A stretch of DNA of 64,000 bases from Petrosia ficiformis (taxonomy: Eukaryota; Porifera; Demospongiae; Haplosclerida; Petrosiidae), in assembly GCA_947044365.1 (NCBI GenBank), contig OX345643.1, positions 2,878,501 to 2,942,500 on the forward strand. The letters are read 5' to 3'. Position 1 is the first letter of the stretch. Each line of letters begins with the position of its first letter. Positions 37,901 to 46,324 of the stretch are shown here, one piece after another. The translations under genes and the position numbers were made by a program. The notes below the pieces were generated by a model. It saw only the letters and a program-made list of their open reading frames with translations, was not told the DNA's origin and ran no database searches.

Positions 37901-38048
37901 TTGCTGGTAACAGAAAGTTACATCTAATACAACTTTTAATTTCTTGTTGCGGTTTTCCACAGTTTCCACAAAATGAAGCGATGGTTGTTGGAAGCATTGC
38001 ACCACAATGCTTGCAAACACTGGAAGTTCCTCCTGAATTCTCAGACAT
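7952..38048 (-). CDS. RNF213: Gene B: complete RNF213 (mysterin)-like giant AAA+ / RZ-finger ubiquitin ligase
   Basis: This is a multi-exon gene with several dozen exons. It starts at the ATG at 38048 and ends at the TAG at 7952-7954, after the C-terminal motif [12 protein letters not shown]. Exons are colinear with vertebrate RNF213 from the N-arm to the last residues. Strong matches include the AAA3 P-loop [11 protein letters not shown], Walker [10 protein letters not shown], the AAA4 P-loop [12 protein letters not shown], Walker [12 protein letters not shown], and [32 protein letters not shown] and FVGFQGGAW. The protein should be of the usual RNF213 size class (vertebrate about 5,200 residues; mine is an estimate, not a count). 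Differences from vertebrates are four N-terminal zinc ribbons rather than one, a UBA-like insert, and no RING finger. No broken exon was noticed. A 5' UTR intron is possible, since CTATTTAG lies just before the start. The expected role is a cytosolic ATP-driven ubiquitin ligase in antimicrobial defence and lipid-droplet biology. Confidence 0.93.
8975..9075. repeat. CGAG-type hairpin in gene B intron
   Basis: TTTAAAGCAT and ATGCTTTAAA form outer arms around GAGGCTCAAGGGC, GTAGCGCACGAGGGCC. The centre resembles those of the palindromes at 1690-2440. The same hairpin is present in gene C at about 53035-53110. Confidence 0.65.
10301..11310. repeat. Intron with internally duplicated dispersed repeat
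   Basis: Inside this intron about 10788-10830 and 10951-10990 are direct repeats (CTCTTGCTTCGTTAGATGC, GGAAGAGTCTGGAAGACTGC) about 163 bp apart. Related sequence occurs at 32690-33010 and inverted at 38350-38500. A 159-codon minus-strand frame (10750-11229) spans it, with two copies of an (A/S)RCGF motif caused by the duplication. It has no recognised domain. The intron is nearly identical in gene C (54431-55440). Confidence 0.6.
12240..12930. other. Intron of gene B, no exon recognised
   Basis: The stretch holds a 91-codon minus-strand open frame (12346-12621), conserved in the copy at 56472-56747 simply because the whole intron is almost identical. Exons on both sides ([23 protein letters not shown]) join colinearly with human without it, so it is not called coding. 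Confidence 0.55.
13188..13275. repeat. (GGAT)n microsatellite in gene B intron
   Basis: ATGG/GGAT repeats lie between exons following the RZ finger. The orthologous intron of gene C has a longer, more interrupted version at about 57312-57460. Confidence 0.95.
13676..13920 (-). other. RNF213: Gene B: RZ-type zinc finger
   Basis: Two exons joined at GAA|GTGAGT (13814) encode [11 protein letters not shown] and then [22 protein letters not shown]. The ligand pattern C-x3-H, then C, then C-x2-C followed by IGG.H, is that of the RZ finger of RNF213 and ZNFX1 (human CPNGHPCSVGECGRPM). All ligands are present. In human RNF213 this finger has been reported to be required for ubiquitin transfer to bacterial lipid A. 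Confidence 0.92.
15820..16135 (-). other. RNF213: Gene B: junction where the vertebrate RING finger is missing
   Basis: Two exons (about 16036-16135 and 15881-15985) encode [20 protein letters not shown], then [11 protein letters not shown] to LEKKKEYR, and join directly to [18 protein letters not shown] in the next exon. Human RNF213 has LFVEHV on one side and FRQMCNSFFVDLV on the other, with about 125 residues between, including the Cys3HisCys4 RING. Here the same interval is only about 60 residues. It has no CxxC pair and no cysteine at all between the Cys just before WHSL and the Cys of EYCKSFF. Splice borders (CTG|GTAAGT, CAG|TACATG, CAG|GTATCT) are clean. Confidence 0.85.
18500..20060 (-). 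other. RNF213: Gene B: post-AAA4 region (AAA5/AAA6)
   Basis: The exon at about 19590-19992 has [35 protein letters not shown] and [14 protein letters not shown], among the best conserved segments of the family. The next exons carry [13 protein letters not shown] (about 19440) and [14 protein letters not shown] (about 19040). These correspond to the closing units of the six-AAA ring, which lack a canonical P-loop. Confidence 0.88.
20233..21480 (-). other. RNF213: Gene B: AAA4 ATPase unit
   Basis: Walker [20 protein letters not shown] lies at about 21310-21366, after the helix [19 protein letters not shown]. Walker [15 protein letters not shown] lies at about 21010-21055, followed by LHPLLEDG. 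The exon at about 20745-20877 has [14 protein letters not shown], with the RG at its end in the sensor / arginine-finger region. The order and spacing are those of RNF213 AAA4, and catalytic residues are intact. Confidence 0.93.
21680..23451 (-). other. RNF213: Gene B: AAA3 ATPase unit
   Basis: The exon at about 22946-23253 carries Walker [14 protein letters not shown] (about 23020-23053). The exon at about 22480-22710 carries Walker [15 protein letters not shown] (about 22575-22620) and the sensor segment [10 protein letters not shown]. Later exons give [25 protein letters not shown] and [16 protein letters not shown]. All match human AAA3 nearly residue for residue. The acidic Walker B residues and P-loop lysine are present, so this unit should hydrolyse ATP. 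Confidence 0.93.
23452..25777. other. 2.3-kb intron of gene B containing an inserted repeat element
   Basis: The intron is bounded by AAAA|GTAAGC (donor at 25778) and CTTAG (acceptor at 23452). About 23681-23719 and 25096-25140 form an inverted repeat (CATGACAATGACTTGTTTAA against its complement, a few mismatches). A second pair, in direct orientation, lies at about 23870-23910 and 24831-24875. Between them lie a GTCT microsatellite (about 24140-24168), a GC-rich palindrome (GGTGCGCATGCGCAGC, about 24097) and a 33-codon frame starting at 24611 with a CPQCH..CSCG zinc-ribbon-like pattern. This is probably a non-autonomous or decayed transposon. Confidence 0.6.
25778..26660 (-). other. RNF213: Gene B: AAA2-AAA3 connecting exons
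   Basis: Exons at about 26455-26625 ([23 protein letters not shown]), 26000-26190 ([26 protein letters not shown]) and 25778-25900 (DFATSSL) match human YQYLRRF, SVEGTPEECL, NPSWSELRNFARFL and DFATPSL. They precede the longest intron of the gene. Confidence 0.8.
26800..28170 (-). other. RNF213: Gene B: AAA1-AAA2 region, with AAA2 P-loop
   Basis: Exons at about 27760-28020 ([17 protein letters not shown]; human LPTYDEVLLCTPATT), 27434-27670 and 27060-27300 encode the first AAA units. The AAA2 P-loop reads [12 protein letters not shown] (about 27245-27280), equivalent to human SERAGVGKSLYV. In vertebrate RNF213, AAA2 holds ATP structurally while AAA3 and AAA4 are the active units. Confidence 0.85.
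28430..29700 (-). other. RNF213: Gene B: large exon with two UBA-like segments and an acidic stretch
   Basis: One exon of about 420 codons. A proximal part ([18 protein letters not shown]) matches the end of the human N-arm (FYTAEQLVYLSTELRK). It is followed by roughly 250-300 residues not present in human. These contain a helical segment resembling a UBA domain (about 28985-29122, ending [10 protein letters not shown]), an Asp/Glu-rich run (about 28860-28915), and a second, clearer UBA-like segment (about 28634-28744: [18 protein letters not shown], then [11 protein letters not shown]). UBA folds bind ubiquitin. The family call is by pattern only. Confidence 0.65.
29710..34910 (-). other. 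RNF213: Gene B: helical N-arm / linker exons
   Basis: A series of exons encodes helix-rich sequence. Recognisable matches to vertebrate RNF213 include [10 protein letters not shown] against the human [21 protein letters not shown] against LLNKLMLMSGK, and [13 protein letters not shown] against SLGLNGDFSVLN. The exons at 30750-31406 and 29804-30142 are the longest. The 31958-33136 interval is an intron of about 1.2 kb containing a dispersed repeat. No catalytic motif is expected in this part. Confidence 0.75.
31958..33136. other. Long intron of gene B with dispersed repeat copy (about 32690-33010)
   Basis: No exon is recognised. The segment from CTTTGCTGGAAAGAAGAG to GCATGCTTCATTAGTTGCAG resembles, in the same orientation, the intron repeat at 10750-11230, and in inverted orientation 38350-38500. 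The two short open frames inside (one per strand) are not supported as genes. Confidence 0.6.
34990..35945 (-). other. RNF213: Gene B: CBM20-like N-arm domain
   Basis: Exons at about 35760-35945, 35345-35580 and 34990-35300 encode a beta-rich segment. It contains [22 protein letters not shown] and PYEYLYG, aligning with the human segment containing FGESKWD, IPYKYVIYN and FEYEFIYK. In RNF213 this is a starch-binding-like (CBM20) fold in the N-arm. The ligand is unknown. An ACAT microsatellite sits in the intron between the first two exons. Confidence 0.75.
35653..35720. repeat. (ACAT)n microsatellite in gene B intron
   Basis: Uninterrupted TACA/ACAT repeats within a short intron of the N-arm region. 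Overlapping open frames reading Tyr-Ile-His-Thr or Met-Tyr-Val-Cys repeats are artefacts. Confidence 0.95.
35995..38048 (-). other. RNF213: Gene B exon 1: four zinc ribbons plus low-complexity region
   Basis: A single exon of about 685 codons, ending at an ATGAA|GTAAGT donor. Residues 12-123 form four Cys4 ribbons (Cys 12/15/27/30, 40/43/54/57, 70/73/84/87, 104/109/120/123) of the double-zinc-ribbon type. Residues 130-685 are low complexity, rich in Ser, Pro, Gln and Asn. They include a basic patch (GKKKKTDK) that could act as a nuclear signal and an imperfect Pro/Asp/Ser repeat ([16 protein letters not shown] type) encoded at about 36440-36600. Human RNF213 starts with one ribbon followed by a low-complexity, lysine-rich region, so the layout is conserved but the ribbons are multiplied. 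Confidence 0.9.
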
Positions 38049-40857
38049 ATTACTAAATAGAAAATAGATACTATATATGTGGAAATATTGATGGTTTGCT
38101 GTTCACAGAGTATTGACAAATTAAATTTTGACGATTAATTAACCCTTTACAACCAGTTGACGCCTACAAACATCAAAATCAATTAACATATAACTCCTAC
38201 AAAAGACGTCATGTATATCAACGGTTGCATTTTTGAAGTGCTTTGAATTCCATTGGTAACGCTTAATGTGCTCTAAAAGAATAAAAGATTCAGCGTCTAT
38301 ATGTACAGGGGTCAATACCAACACCCACACTTAGCCTTTTGTCAATTTGATCACTTATACTTGCCTTGCTGGTTTACTCCAACTAACGAAGCATAATTTT
38401 GGTACCTATGGCTTTTTTAGAAGGTTCTCTGTCTAAGTAAGTTAAAAGTCTGTGTTTTGTAAAATGTGGAAGCTATGAAGGAAAGTAAAAGTATGGGCGT
38501 TGCACTAAACTTTCAAGGAAAACGTTTACATCATACATGTGCATTCGTGAACTAATTGGTAATTTTAATTTCACAGTTTGAACCCAAAACTGCTCAACAG
38601 CTAATTAAAAACACTGTCAATATTTCCACGCATACAGTATATGACAATAACACACACTAATCTAATCTTGAGAAATTATATTAGAAATTATGATGTCCAG
38701 GATATATATGTATTATCTAAAATGTGGTTAATTCATTTGAATGGTGGTTATTCATAACCAATGACGACCAGTGTGGGTAGAACACTGTACATTATATGTA
38801 ATTTGTAGAGATGTAAATGTAAAACTATATATTAGAAACAAACATCCCGAGGTACATACAGTTGTAACTTCACATTCTTCTCAAATTATACTAATAGAAG
38901 TGAAATATCATTCTATGCTTTTCGTATTGTAAATTGATGTCAGCAATTTGAAAGAATTCAAATTTGTCATAAAGTACAGTAAAATTCAGTAGAATAACAT
39001 GAAAATATGTTGGTGCTTCTAATGGTAATCACAATTAACTTCCTTGATTGTACTGTTCTTCTATATATATGGGAGGACCACACTCCCTTCAAAAAGGGGC
39101 TGGAATTGGGACTAACAATATAGGAACACTCCCAGTTGATTTCTCATATCTACCGACAAAAATTGATTTCTTCTCCCCATAATTTTAAAACATTAGTATT
39201 TGTGTTTATGCATCTATCCACGGGTAATTTTATATTATCATAACTAATCATTCACATCACACATATTAGTTTCAATCCATAATAATAATTAGAGGATTTA
39301 CAAGAAACCACTCACTTGCAGAACACGAACTTCAAGCACAGTTGAAGACTACAAAGACACTAATCCACAGAGTTGCAAACGTCTTCTTAGTCTCGTAAAC
39401 CAGACCAGTAAACCTTCTTAGGTCTACGCACTTTCTTTGACACAAATTCAAGTTAATCGTAGTTAATAAACTAAGTGGGTTTTCCCTAGCTAAAGCTGGG
39501 TGGACCTGGTAGGCATAGGATGGTGAGTAAAGGAGTGGTCTCGATTTTTCAAGGAAAGTTTTGGCGAGTCACAAGGAAACAGTGAATGTTGAAAAAGTGT
39601 ATTAATATTTACCAGTAAAGTGATGTCACTAGTGTGATGTTTCATAGATGCATTTTGATGTTCTTTGCTTAAATGAATTGAGAAATAAACTTGGTAGCTG
39701 GAGGTCTAATCTATTATTGTTGCAGTTTTAGTATAATTAAAATCATGTATCCTCTGATGTATTTCCTTGTAAATAATTACAATATCTTGTATTTATTGTT
39801 CAAATGTTGTAAACCGCCTTGCAACTTGCTACAGTTCCTTCCGCACTCTACTAATCTATCATTGATTTCCTAATGTCTTTACTACAGATTGACATACAAA
39901 CCTGTTGTCACTTCAAAATAAAAAGAAAACTAGACAGTAAAAATAACTCTCCTGTTGACTTTGGTAGTCTTATATTTGAAGCTGCAAAGCAATGTGATCA
40001 TGAAGGACTGGAACTCATTTTTCCACAAGAGGTATGGGAATGAAATATCACAGTTTTTATGGCCATCCCTATAATTGCTTTCCACGGGGTCTAATGTATT
40101 ATAATTATAATTATATTGTGTCACTTGCGCGACTATGCGTTGTATACGTAGTTAAGGAAGTTGCGTCATTCCCGGGGGGGCTCGGTCAATTAATGGGCGT
40201 GGCGCGTAAAAGAACGCGCGTTTGAGCTACAGACCTTCAGAAAGGATGTAAAACTGCTAATAACTGTTGTATATAGCAGAGAAACAGTATAGATATTATG
40301 CAAGAATCTTTAACAAGTAAGTATGATAAGTTGTTGAGTTTCAGACACGAGGAAGTCATCATTTAGAACCTTGAAGGAGTACCTCAGTCAGTTCATCAGA
40401 CATCTGTGTATTTAGACTGCAATTAGGCTTACACTTACTTCTTCAGGCCCCAGCTTTCGAGTACACAGAAAGGTAGAGACACTAGTGCCATCAGCAATGC
40501 TTAATACATAGTCATCACAAAGCAAATATAGGGATGTTTTTTTCTCTATATACACTTGTTATTATAAGTCATGAGCTATTTAATAAAATATGTTATTCTT
40601 TGGAGGATTTCTTTGATATTCCTCATGGACTACCTGTATTAGTATAACCTTTTCATAAAACAATATCACTCTTCGCTGTATAATAACATACATGTACAGA
40701 ATATACATATCATATGTTATATTTAAGATACTGGGATCGTTTATTGAACTCAACTGAACTGACACAATAATTGAATATATATATACAACTTAAATTCTAG
40801 AATATTCCTAAGATACATGTGATCAACATACTAGAATATTCCTGCAGTAAAACCTGT
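38049..40857. other. B-C spacer, proximal part; no gene recognised
   Basis: This should hold the gene B promoter and 5' UTR; no motif could be assigned. About 38350-38500 is an inverted copy of the dispersed repeat at 32690-33010. From about 39430 the sequence matches the A-B spacer (2750 onward), up to the retrotransposon insertion near 40.7-40.86 kb. The region 38049-39430 has no visible counterpart upstream of gene A. Confidence 0.6.
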
Positions 40858-41961
40858 TTAAACAAATGCTTCAATGTCCAAATTGTCATTTCTGTCTTGT
40901 ATTTCTACTTCCGATCTCAACATTTGGTCAATATGTCTTTTCCAAATGTACTCTCCCACTTTGACTTTGTAGGTGGTGGGTCCTAGTCTTTCTAAAATTA
41001 TTCCAGTTAACCATTTGGGATCTTTTCCTGGATTTTCAACTAGAACAGTCTGATCTATCTCAAATTCTCGTTGTTTACTTTTCCTATCATGATAATATTT
41101 CTGCCTGGTCTGTTTGTCTGTGACATTAGAGAATAGATTTGGAGATAAAATATCAAGTCTAGTCCGAATTCGGCGGTGAAATAACAGTTCTGTTGGTGAA
41201 ACATTTGTTGTCGAATTAGGTGTACTTCTATAAGTCAACATAAATCTTGCCAGTTTTGTTTCTAGAGATCCGTCATCAGATGCAGAGGTTTTCAAGGCGT
41301 GTTTAAAAGTTTGTACAAACCGTTCTGCTTCTCCGTTTGTTGCGGGATGGTAAGGGGCTGATCTGATATGTTTAATTCCATTGGACTTCAGGAATCTTTC
41401 AAACTCTTCTGATGTAAATTGAGCACCATTGTCTGAGACTAATTGCTCAGGCAATCCATGTATGGAAAATATTTTTCGTAGTTCTGTGATGGTTTTTTCA
41501 GTAGTAGTTGAATTCATGGGTACTACTACTTCAGGCCATTTGGAATGAGCGTCCACCAAAATCAGGAAATATCTTCCTAAAAATGGACCTGCGTAATCTA
41601 TGTGTACTCGATGCCATGGTCTAACTGGCCAAGTCCATGGGTGCAGTATAGTTGGTGGAGGTCTGTTCCTAAACTGTTGACATGATGGGCAATTTTTCAC
41701 TAGTTCTTCAATGTTCTGATTTATTCCTGGCCACCACACATGAATTCTGGCTAAGGATTTCATCTTTACTATACCTGGGTGTCCAGTATGCAATTCTTTT
41801 ATTACCCATCTCTGTAATTTCACAGGAACTATCACTTTTATTCCCCACATTAAACATCCAGCTTCCACTGTGATCTCATTTCTGCGGATGAAATATGGTT
41901 GTATGTTGGCTTCTACTCTTGTTGGCCATCCGTTCAGTGTATACCTTAATACCTTAGACAA
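40858..41961 (-). pseudogene. Retrotransposon integrase
   Basis: A 367-codon open stretch with an HHCC zinc-binding segment (HTGHPG to CPSCQQ) and the DDE catalytic core (HIDYAGPF, VSDNGAQF, TNGEAERF). The C-terminal part resembles a gypsy integrase tail. This is the best preserved part of the element, but it is cut off from the upstream frame by a stop. Confidence 0.9.
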
Positions 41962-41985
41962 TATGTGGTCACGAGCTGTTTCTAG

Positions 41986-42997
41986 TCATAACTGTTCTGG
42001 ATGTACTGGCAATGTCCCAATCTGATGAATGTTAAACGACGAGGCTGTAGGGGATTCCTCAAAAGCATTTGTGGTCTCTAATGGAAGGCGTGACAATCCA
42101 TCTGCATTCGAGTGCTCTTGAGTCGAACGGAATTCAATTTCATAACAGTAAGCTGAAAGGATGATCGCCCATCGTTGTATTCTAGCTGCAGCTAAGGCTG
42201 GTAGACTGGCTTTTGGGCTAAGTATAGTGGTGAGAGGTTTATGGTCCGTAATTAGTGTGAACTTCCGGCCATAAATATATCGATGAAATTTCTTTATTCC
42301 AAATATAATAGCAAGGGCTTCCTTTTCAATGTGGGCATAGTTCTTTTCAGATTTTGAGAGTGTTCTCGAAGCATAAGCAACTGGTTTCTCTGAACCATCA
42401 GGCATGACATCACAGCACCAACACCATATGATGAGGCGTCACAAGCCATTCTGAGTGGAACTTTTGAGTCATAATGTACCAACACTAATTTAGAGGACAA
42501 TTGCTCCTTCAGCTTCTTAAATGGTTCTGCACATTTTTCAGTCCATTCACACTTGATATTTTTGTGTAGGAGACAGTTCAATGGATAGGTTGTAGTGGAT
42601 AGTTCACTAGTCCAAGGAATGCTCTTAGTTGTTGCTGATTTGCAGGTCTTGGAGCTTCGACAATTGCTGACACTTTCTCTGGTGAAGTGTGTATTCCTTT
42701 AGCATCTACCAGATATCCTAGGTATTGAACAGAGGGCTTCATGAAAGAGCACTTGCTTTTCTTTAATCGTAGTCCTCGCTCTTCCAAATTAGTGATATGT
42801 TCCCGGTCACTGCTTCCTGTAACTAGTACATCATCAAGATAGCATACTACTTTTGGCAAGCCTTGTGAAATCTTCTCCATAGCTTGTTGAAAAATAGCTG
42901 GGGCTGACGCGATACCAAATGGTAACATTGTATACTGATAAAGGCCTTGATGTGTGTTTATGGTAGTAAACTTCCGATGTTCTGGCTCCAGTATCAT
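41986..42997 (-). pseudogene. Retrotransposon reverse transcriptase and RNase H
   Basis: RT motifs MLPFGIASAPAIFQQ and VVCYLDDVLVTG (YLDD active site) are followed by FLGLVNY. RNase H follows, with ACDASSYGVGA and ITDHKPL. It is split across three overlapping frames, which shows frameshifts near 42590 and 42400. Confidence 0.88.
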
Positions 42998-43087
42998 CTG
43001 TTGGTATGCTTGGCTGAGATCTAATTTGGAAAACTTCTGCCCTCCGGTTAAGGCAGTTAAAAGGTCTTCTGGTCGAGGAATTGGATA

Positions 43088-44017
43088 TTAGTCCACCTGT
43101 AATACTGGATTCACTGTGACTTTAAAGTCGCCACACAGTCTCACAGAACCATCTGGTTTTGGTACTGGAACAACTGGCGTAGCCCAGTCACTGTAGCTAA
43201 CCTTCTCGATTACTCCCAGTTGTTGCATTCGGAACAGGTCTTTTTCGATGGCCTCCCGTATTGCGTATGGTACTGGTCGAGCACGACAGAATTTAGGTAT
43301 TGCATCTTGTTTCACTGACAGCTTAGCATTAACACCTCTCATTGTACCGAGTTCCTCTTTGAATAATTCGCCGTATTTGTATAATAATGATTCTAGTTCT
43401 GTAGGGATGTACTTTATGCTTCTCCAGTCTAACTGTATTACTTTGAGCCAATTGCGACCCAACAACGAGGGTCCTCTCCCTTTTACTACTACTAACGGTA
43501 GTTTGGCTTCCTGATTATTATATTTAACAGAGACTTCTGTTTCTCTCAGTACCTTCATGGGTTCACCAGTATAGGTCTTCAATATAATTTTGGATTGCTC
43601 CAGCTTCACTTTTGGTAACCTTGTTCTCCAAGTTTCCTCTGAGATGATGCTAATCGATGCTCCTGTGTCAAGTTCCATTATTATTCTGCTCCCATTTAGG
43701 TATAGCTCCAGTTCAATTTCTGGCTCTTGTCTGTCCTGTACTGTCTTGATAGCAAAGACTTCCCATGTTTCATTCTCCTCTATGTCTTCTGGAAGTTCTT
43801 CCTGTTTTACATATTTGTTTGTCCGCTTCCTCTCTGGTATCTTTGTCTCTTGATAGCCTTGCTTCTTTTCACGTTTTTGTGCTTTACACACCTTCGCTAT
43901 GTGGCCTTGTTTACCACAGTTATGACAGTTTGCAGTTTTGTAGAAACACTTTTCCTGTGTGTGACGTGTGCTTAGAAGACTTCTGGTCGCAAATGGGTAC
44001 ATAGAAACATAACTCAT
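43088..44017 (-). pseudogene. Retrotransposon gag zinc knuckle, protease and RT start
   Basis: The frame contains CHNCGKQGHIAKVC (C-x2-C-x4-H-x4-C knuckle), the protease motif ELDTGASISIIS and the RT entry segment ending PVPKPDGSVRLCGDFK. It stops at an in-frame TAA just after the last segment. The upstream gag is missing or unrecognisable. Confidence 0.88.
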
Positions 44018-44189
44018 CTTGTTTGAAGGCTATCACTGTCGAATCACAGGTTGAAATCAAGTAAAGTTGAAGTAGTGGCTTCTACAACATCGAGCTGGCT
44101 CTAAGCTTTCTACCATGACTGTCAATTTCTAGCTCCACCTATCATTTCATGCATGCCACAAAACTAGGATTTTAACCACTGCGCTTCTT

Positions 44190-44258
44190 ATACAGTATAG
44201 CGAGATATTTTTGTGGGGTCTAATTTAGACACAAGGAAAATATCCCGCTATACGGTAT
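44190..44258. repeat. 69-bp hairpin (MITE-like) next to the retrotransposon
   Basis: ATACAGTATAGCGAGATATT and the complementary AAATATCCCGCTATACGGTAT form arms of about 22 bp with two mismatches around a short AT-rich loop. It is absent from the matching site of the A-B spacer (about 3845). Confidence 0.7.
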
Positions 44259-44259
44259 G

Positions 44260-45135
44260 TTTATTTATGAGTAAATGTAATGGAAAGAACATTAACTTTC
44301 TAATTTCTATTTCTACATTATGGGAATAGCTATGATAACATTGTGAACTATGGATAAGCTAGTACATAAAAGCCATACAGTCTAATGACCATTTCTGTGT
44401 AGTCCAGTGATTATTAGAAATACTGACTAACATAATTGCTATACCAACAGTCATGTGAACTAGTAACCATTCACCTGAATCTAAGAATTACTAGGAATAT
44501 TTATAAACATGTTTCCTTTTATAAACAAAATAATTTATAAGATATTACTAAAGGTCATTCACATTCACCATGACCTCAGAAAAATGTTAATAATTTTAGT
44601 TTGGAATGACCAACAATCTTTTTACCAAAGCCATTTTCATATACGGTAATTATTCTTCCTTTATGTATAATTTCAATCCATTGTTTCATTATTGAGTTAC
44701 AGTATAATCATGTATTAATCTTATGATATTAAACTATACACTATATTACATATAAAATCATCACATCGTAATTGATCATTGTGAATATAAACAGACTAAA
44801 TAGTGTTAATAGGTATTTGTTTGTATAAATAAACTTTCAATGTTTCCATCAAAAGGTAACTAGAACAATTGTAATTACTATACTACTAAAGTACAGAGTC
44901 TACCTAATGTATGTTTCATAGTATAGTACTATTAGAATGAGGTTTATCAGAAGTATGGAGGTGTCTTGTTTCACTCTCAAGTGAATTGATTATTTTATCA
45001 ATTGTAAATTCATAAAATTGTATGTCACAAGTTATTAATTTACAAAATGGGGCCAGTATATTTACATTAAAACTATCCTCTTAACATGCATATATTACAG
45101 ATATAATGAATAAATACATATAAATAGATAATTAT
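44260..45135. other. B-C spacer segment matching 3840-4910
   Basis: The sequence follows the A-B spacer closely (for example GGTAACTAGAACAAT, CATAGTATAGTACTATTAGA), with scattered substitutions and small indels. No gene is seen. Confidence 0.75.
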
Positions 45136-45164
45136 ACACCACCTGGTTTATAGATTATGTGTAT

Positions 45165-45372
45165 ATACATTCGTACATACATGTACATACATACACAACA
45201 TACATACATACATACATACATACATACATACATACATACATACACATACATACATACATACATACATACACATACATACATACAAACACACACACACATA
45301 CATACATACATACATACATACATACATACGCACATACATACATACACATACATACAAACATACATACATTGA
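45165..45372. repeat. (ACAT)n microsatellite
   Basis: About 200 bp of TACA repeats with CACA interruptions. Five overlapping open frames here are pure repeat translations. It lies at the 3' end of the LINE, where simple repeats often mark an insertion tail. Confidence 0.95.
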
Positions 45373-45976
45373 TTTGATTCCTCATCTGGTAGACAATGGG
45401 CGTCAAATAGATCAACTTTACATGCATGTCTCATAAAACCACTTTTACTAAGAATCTCTGACATCTGTCACATTTCTTTAGTGTAGTATCTTTCCAGGCC
45501 ACATGACTATGCATCATTGTTATATGTCTCTTTAGGGAAGAGGCATGATTACGACCCTCAAAAACCCTGCCACAACCACAGTGAGAACACTTAGATACTG
45601 TAATTTCAGTAGCAAATGGCTGTGAGCCCGCTTAATCACTGGAGATCTTGCTTTTACGATTCCTTCTCTTGCTTTCCTCATTTCGTGTGTTGATTTCCTC
45701 AAAGTACATCAAACCCTCTGATATCAATTATCGCCAAAATTGCCTATCTAAACTATCCACATACCATGTACTCTCATTTACTTCAAACTGCTTCATATCC
45801 TCTCTGACACAATCCTTTCATCTCTTTTTTGGCTTCTTTTGTGGTCTTTTACCCCCAGTGAGTTCCCCAAAGAGAATTTGCTTTGCTATCCTAATGTCTG
45901 GCATTTGTGAGGGGTGTCACAGCCATTTTAGACGATTTGCAGATAATAATCCCCTAATACTATTACTATTAGTGAT

Positions 45977-46324
45977 TTAGGGTGTTGGGTATACCTTCTG
46001 CCATTGAATTCCTGCTATATGCCTAAGACACCTGAGGTGAAAAACATCAAGTTTACTTGTATGCCTTTGATATGTGACCCAAGATTGGCTACCATACAGC
46101 AAGGTAGGTAGTACTACTGCTCTATACACTGCCAGTTTGGTGTTTAATCCAATATCCTTGTCCTTCCAAACTCGGTCATTCAAAGCGCCAAAGGACTTTG
46201 CAGCCTTATGCAAACGTACATTAATTTCCCTGTCAAGTGAAGCATACCTAGACATGGTAAATGGTGCTGTGTTAGAAATCACACTGCCTGTATGTCTGAT
46301 GGTTAATGGGCAACCAAGGCACAA
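45977..46324 (-). pseudogene. LINE C-terminal fragment
   Basis: Contains LGCPLTIRHTGSVIS, KLAVYRAVVLPTLLYGSQSW and HLRCLRHIAGI, a segment typical of the part after the RT in many invertebrate LINEs (YGSE.W, LR.I.GI). It is separated from the YADD segment by a deletion or frame change near 46322. Confidence 0.85.

Larger units (their letters stand above)
40858..44017 (-). mobile_element. Degraded Ty3/gypsy-type retrotransposon (gag-pol remains)
   Basis: In minus-strand order: CCHC zinc knuckle, aspartic protease, reverse transcriptase, RNase H and integrase. That is the Ty3/gypsy domain order. The frame is broken by in-frame stops near 43088 and 41985 and by frame changes near 42590 and 42400, so it is inactive. 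No long terminal repeats could be identified at either side. It interrupts sequence that is continuous in the A-B spacer (between about 3500 and 3845), so it inserted after the spacers were duplicated. Confidence 0.9.

Noticed and set aside
44020..44190. Possible long terminal repeat of the gypsy-type element
   Set aside because: No matching direct repeat was found at the other side (40700-40860). The element seems to have lost its ends, or they are too diverged to see by eye.
45132..45464. Five overlapping Tyr/Cys/Val- or His/Thr-repeat frames
   Set aside because: Pure ACAT microsatellite translation.
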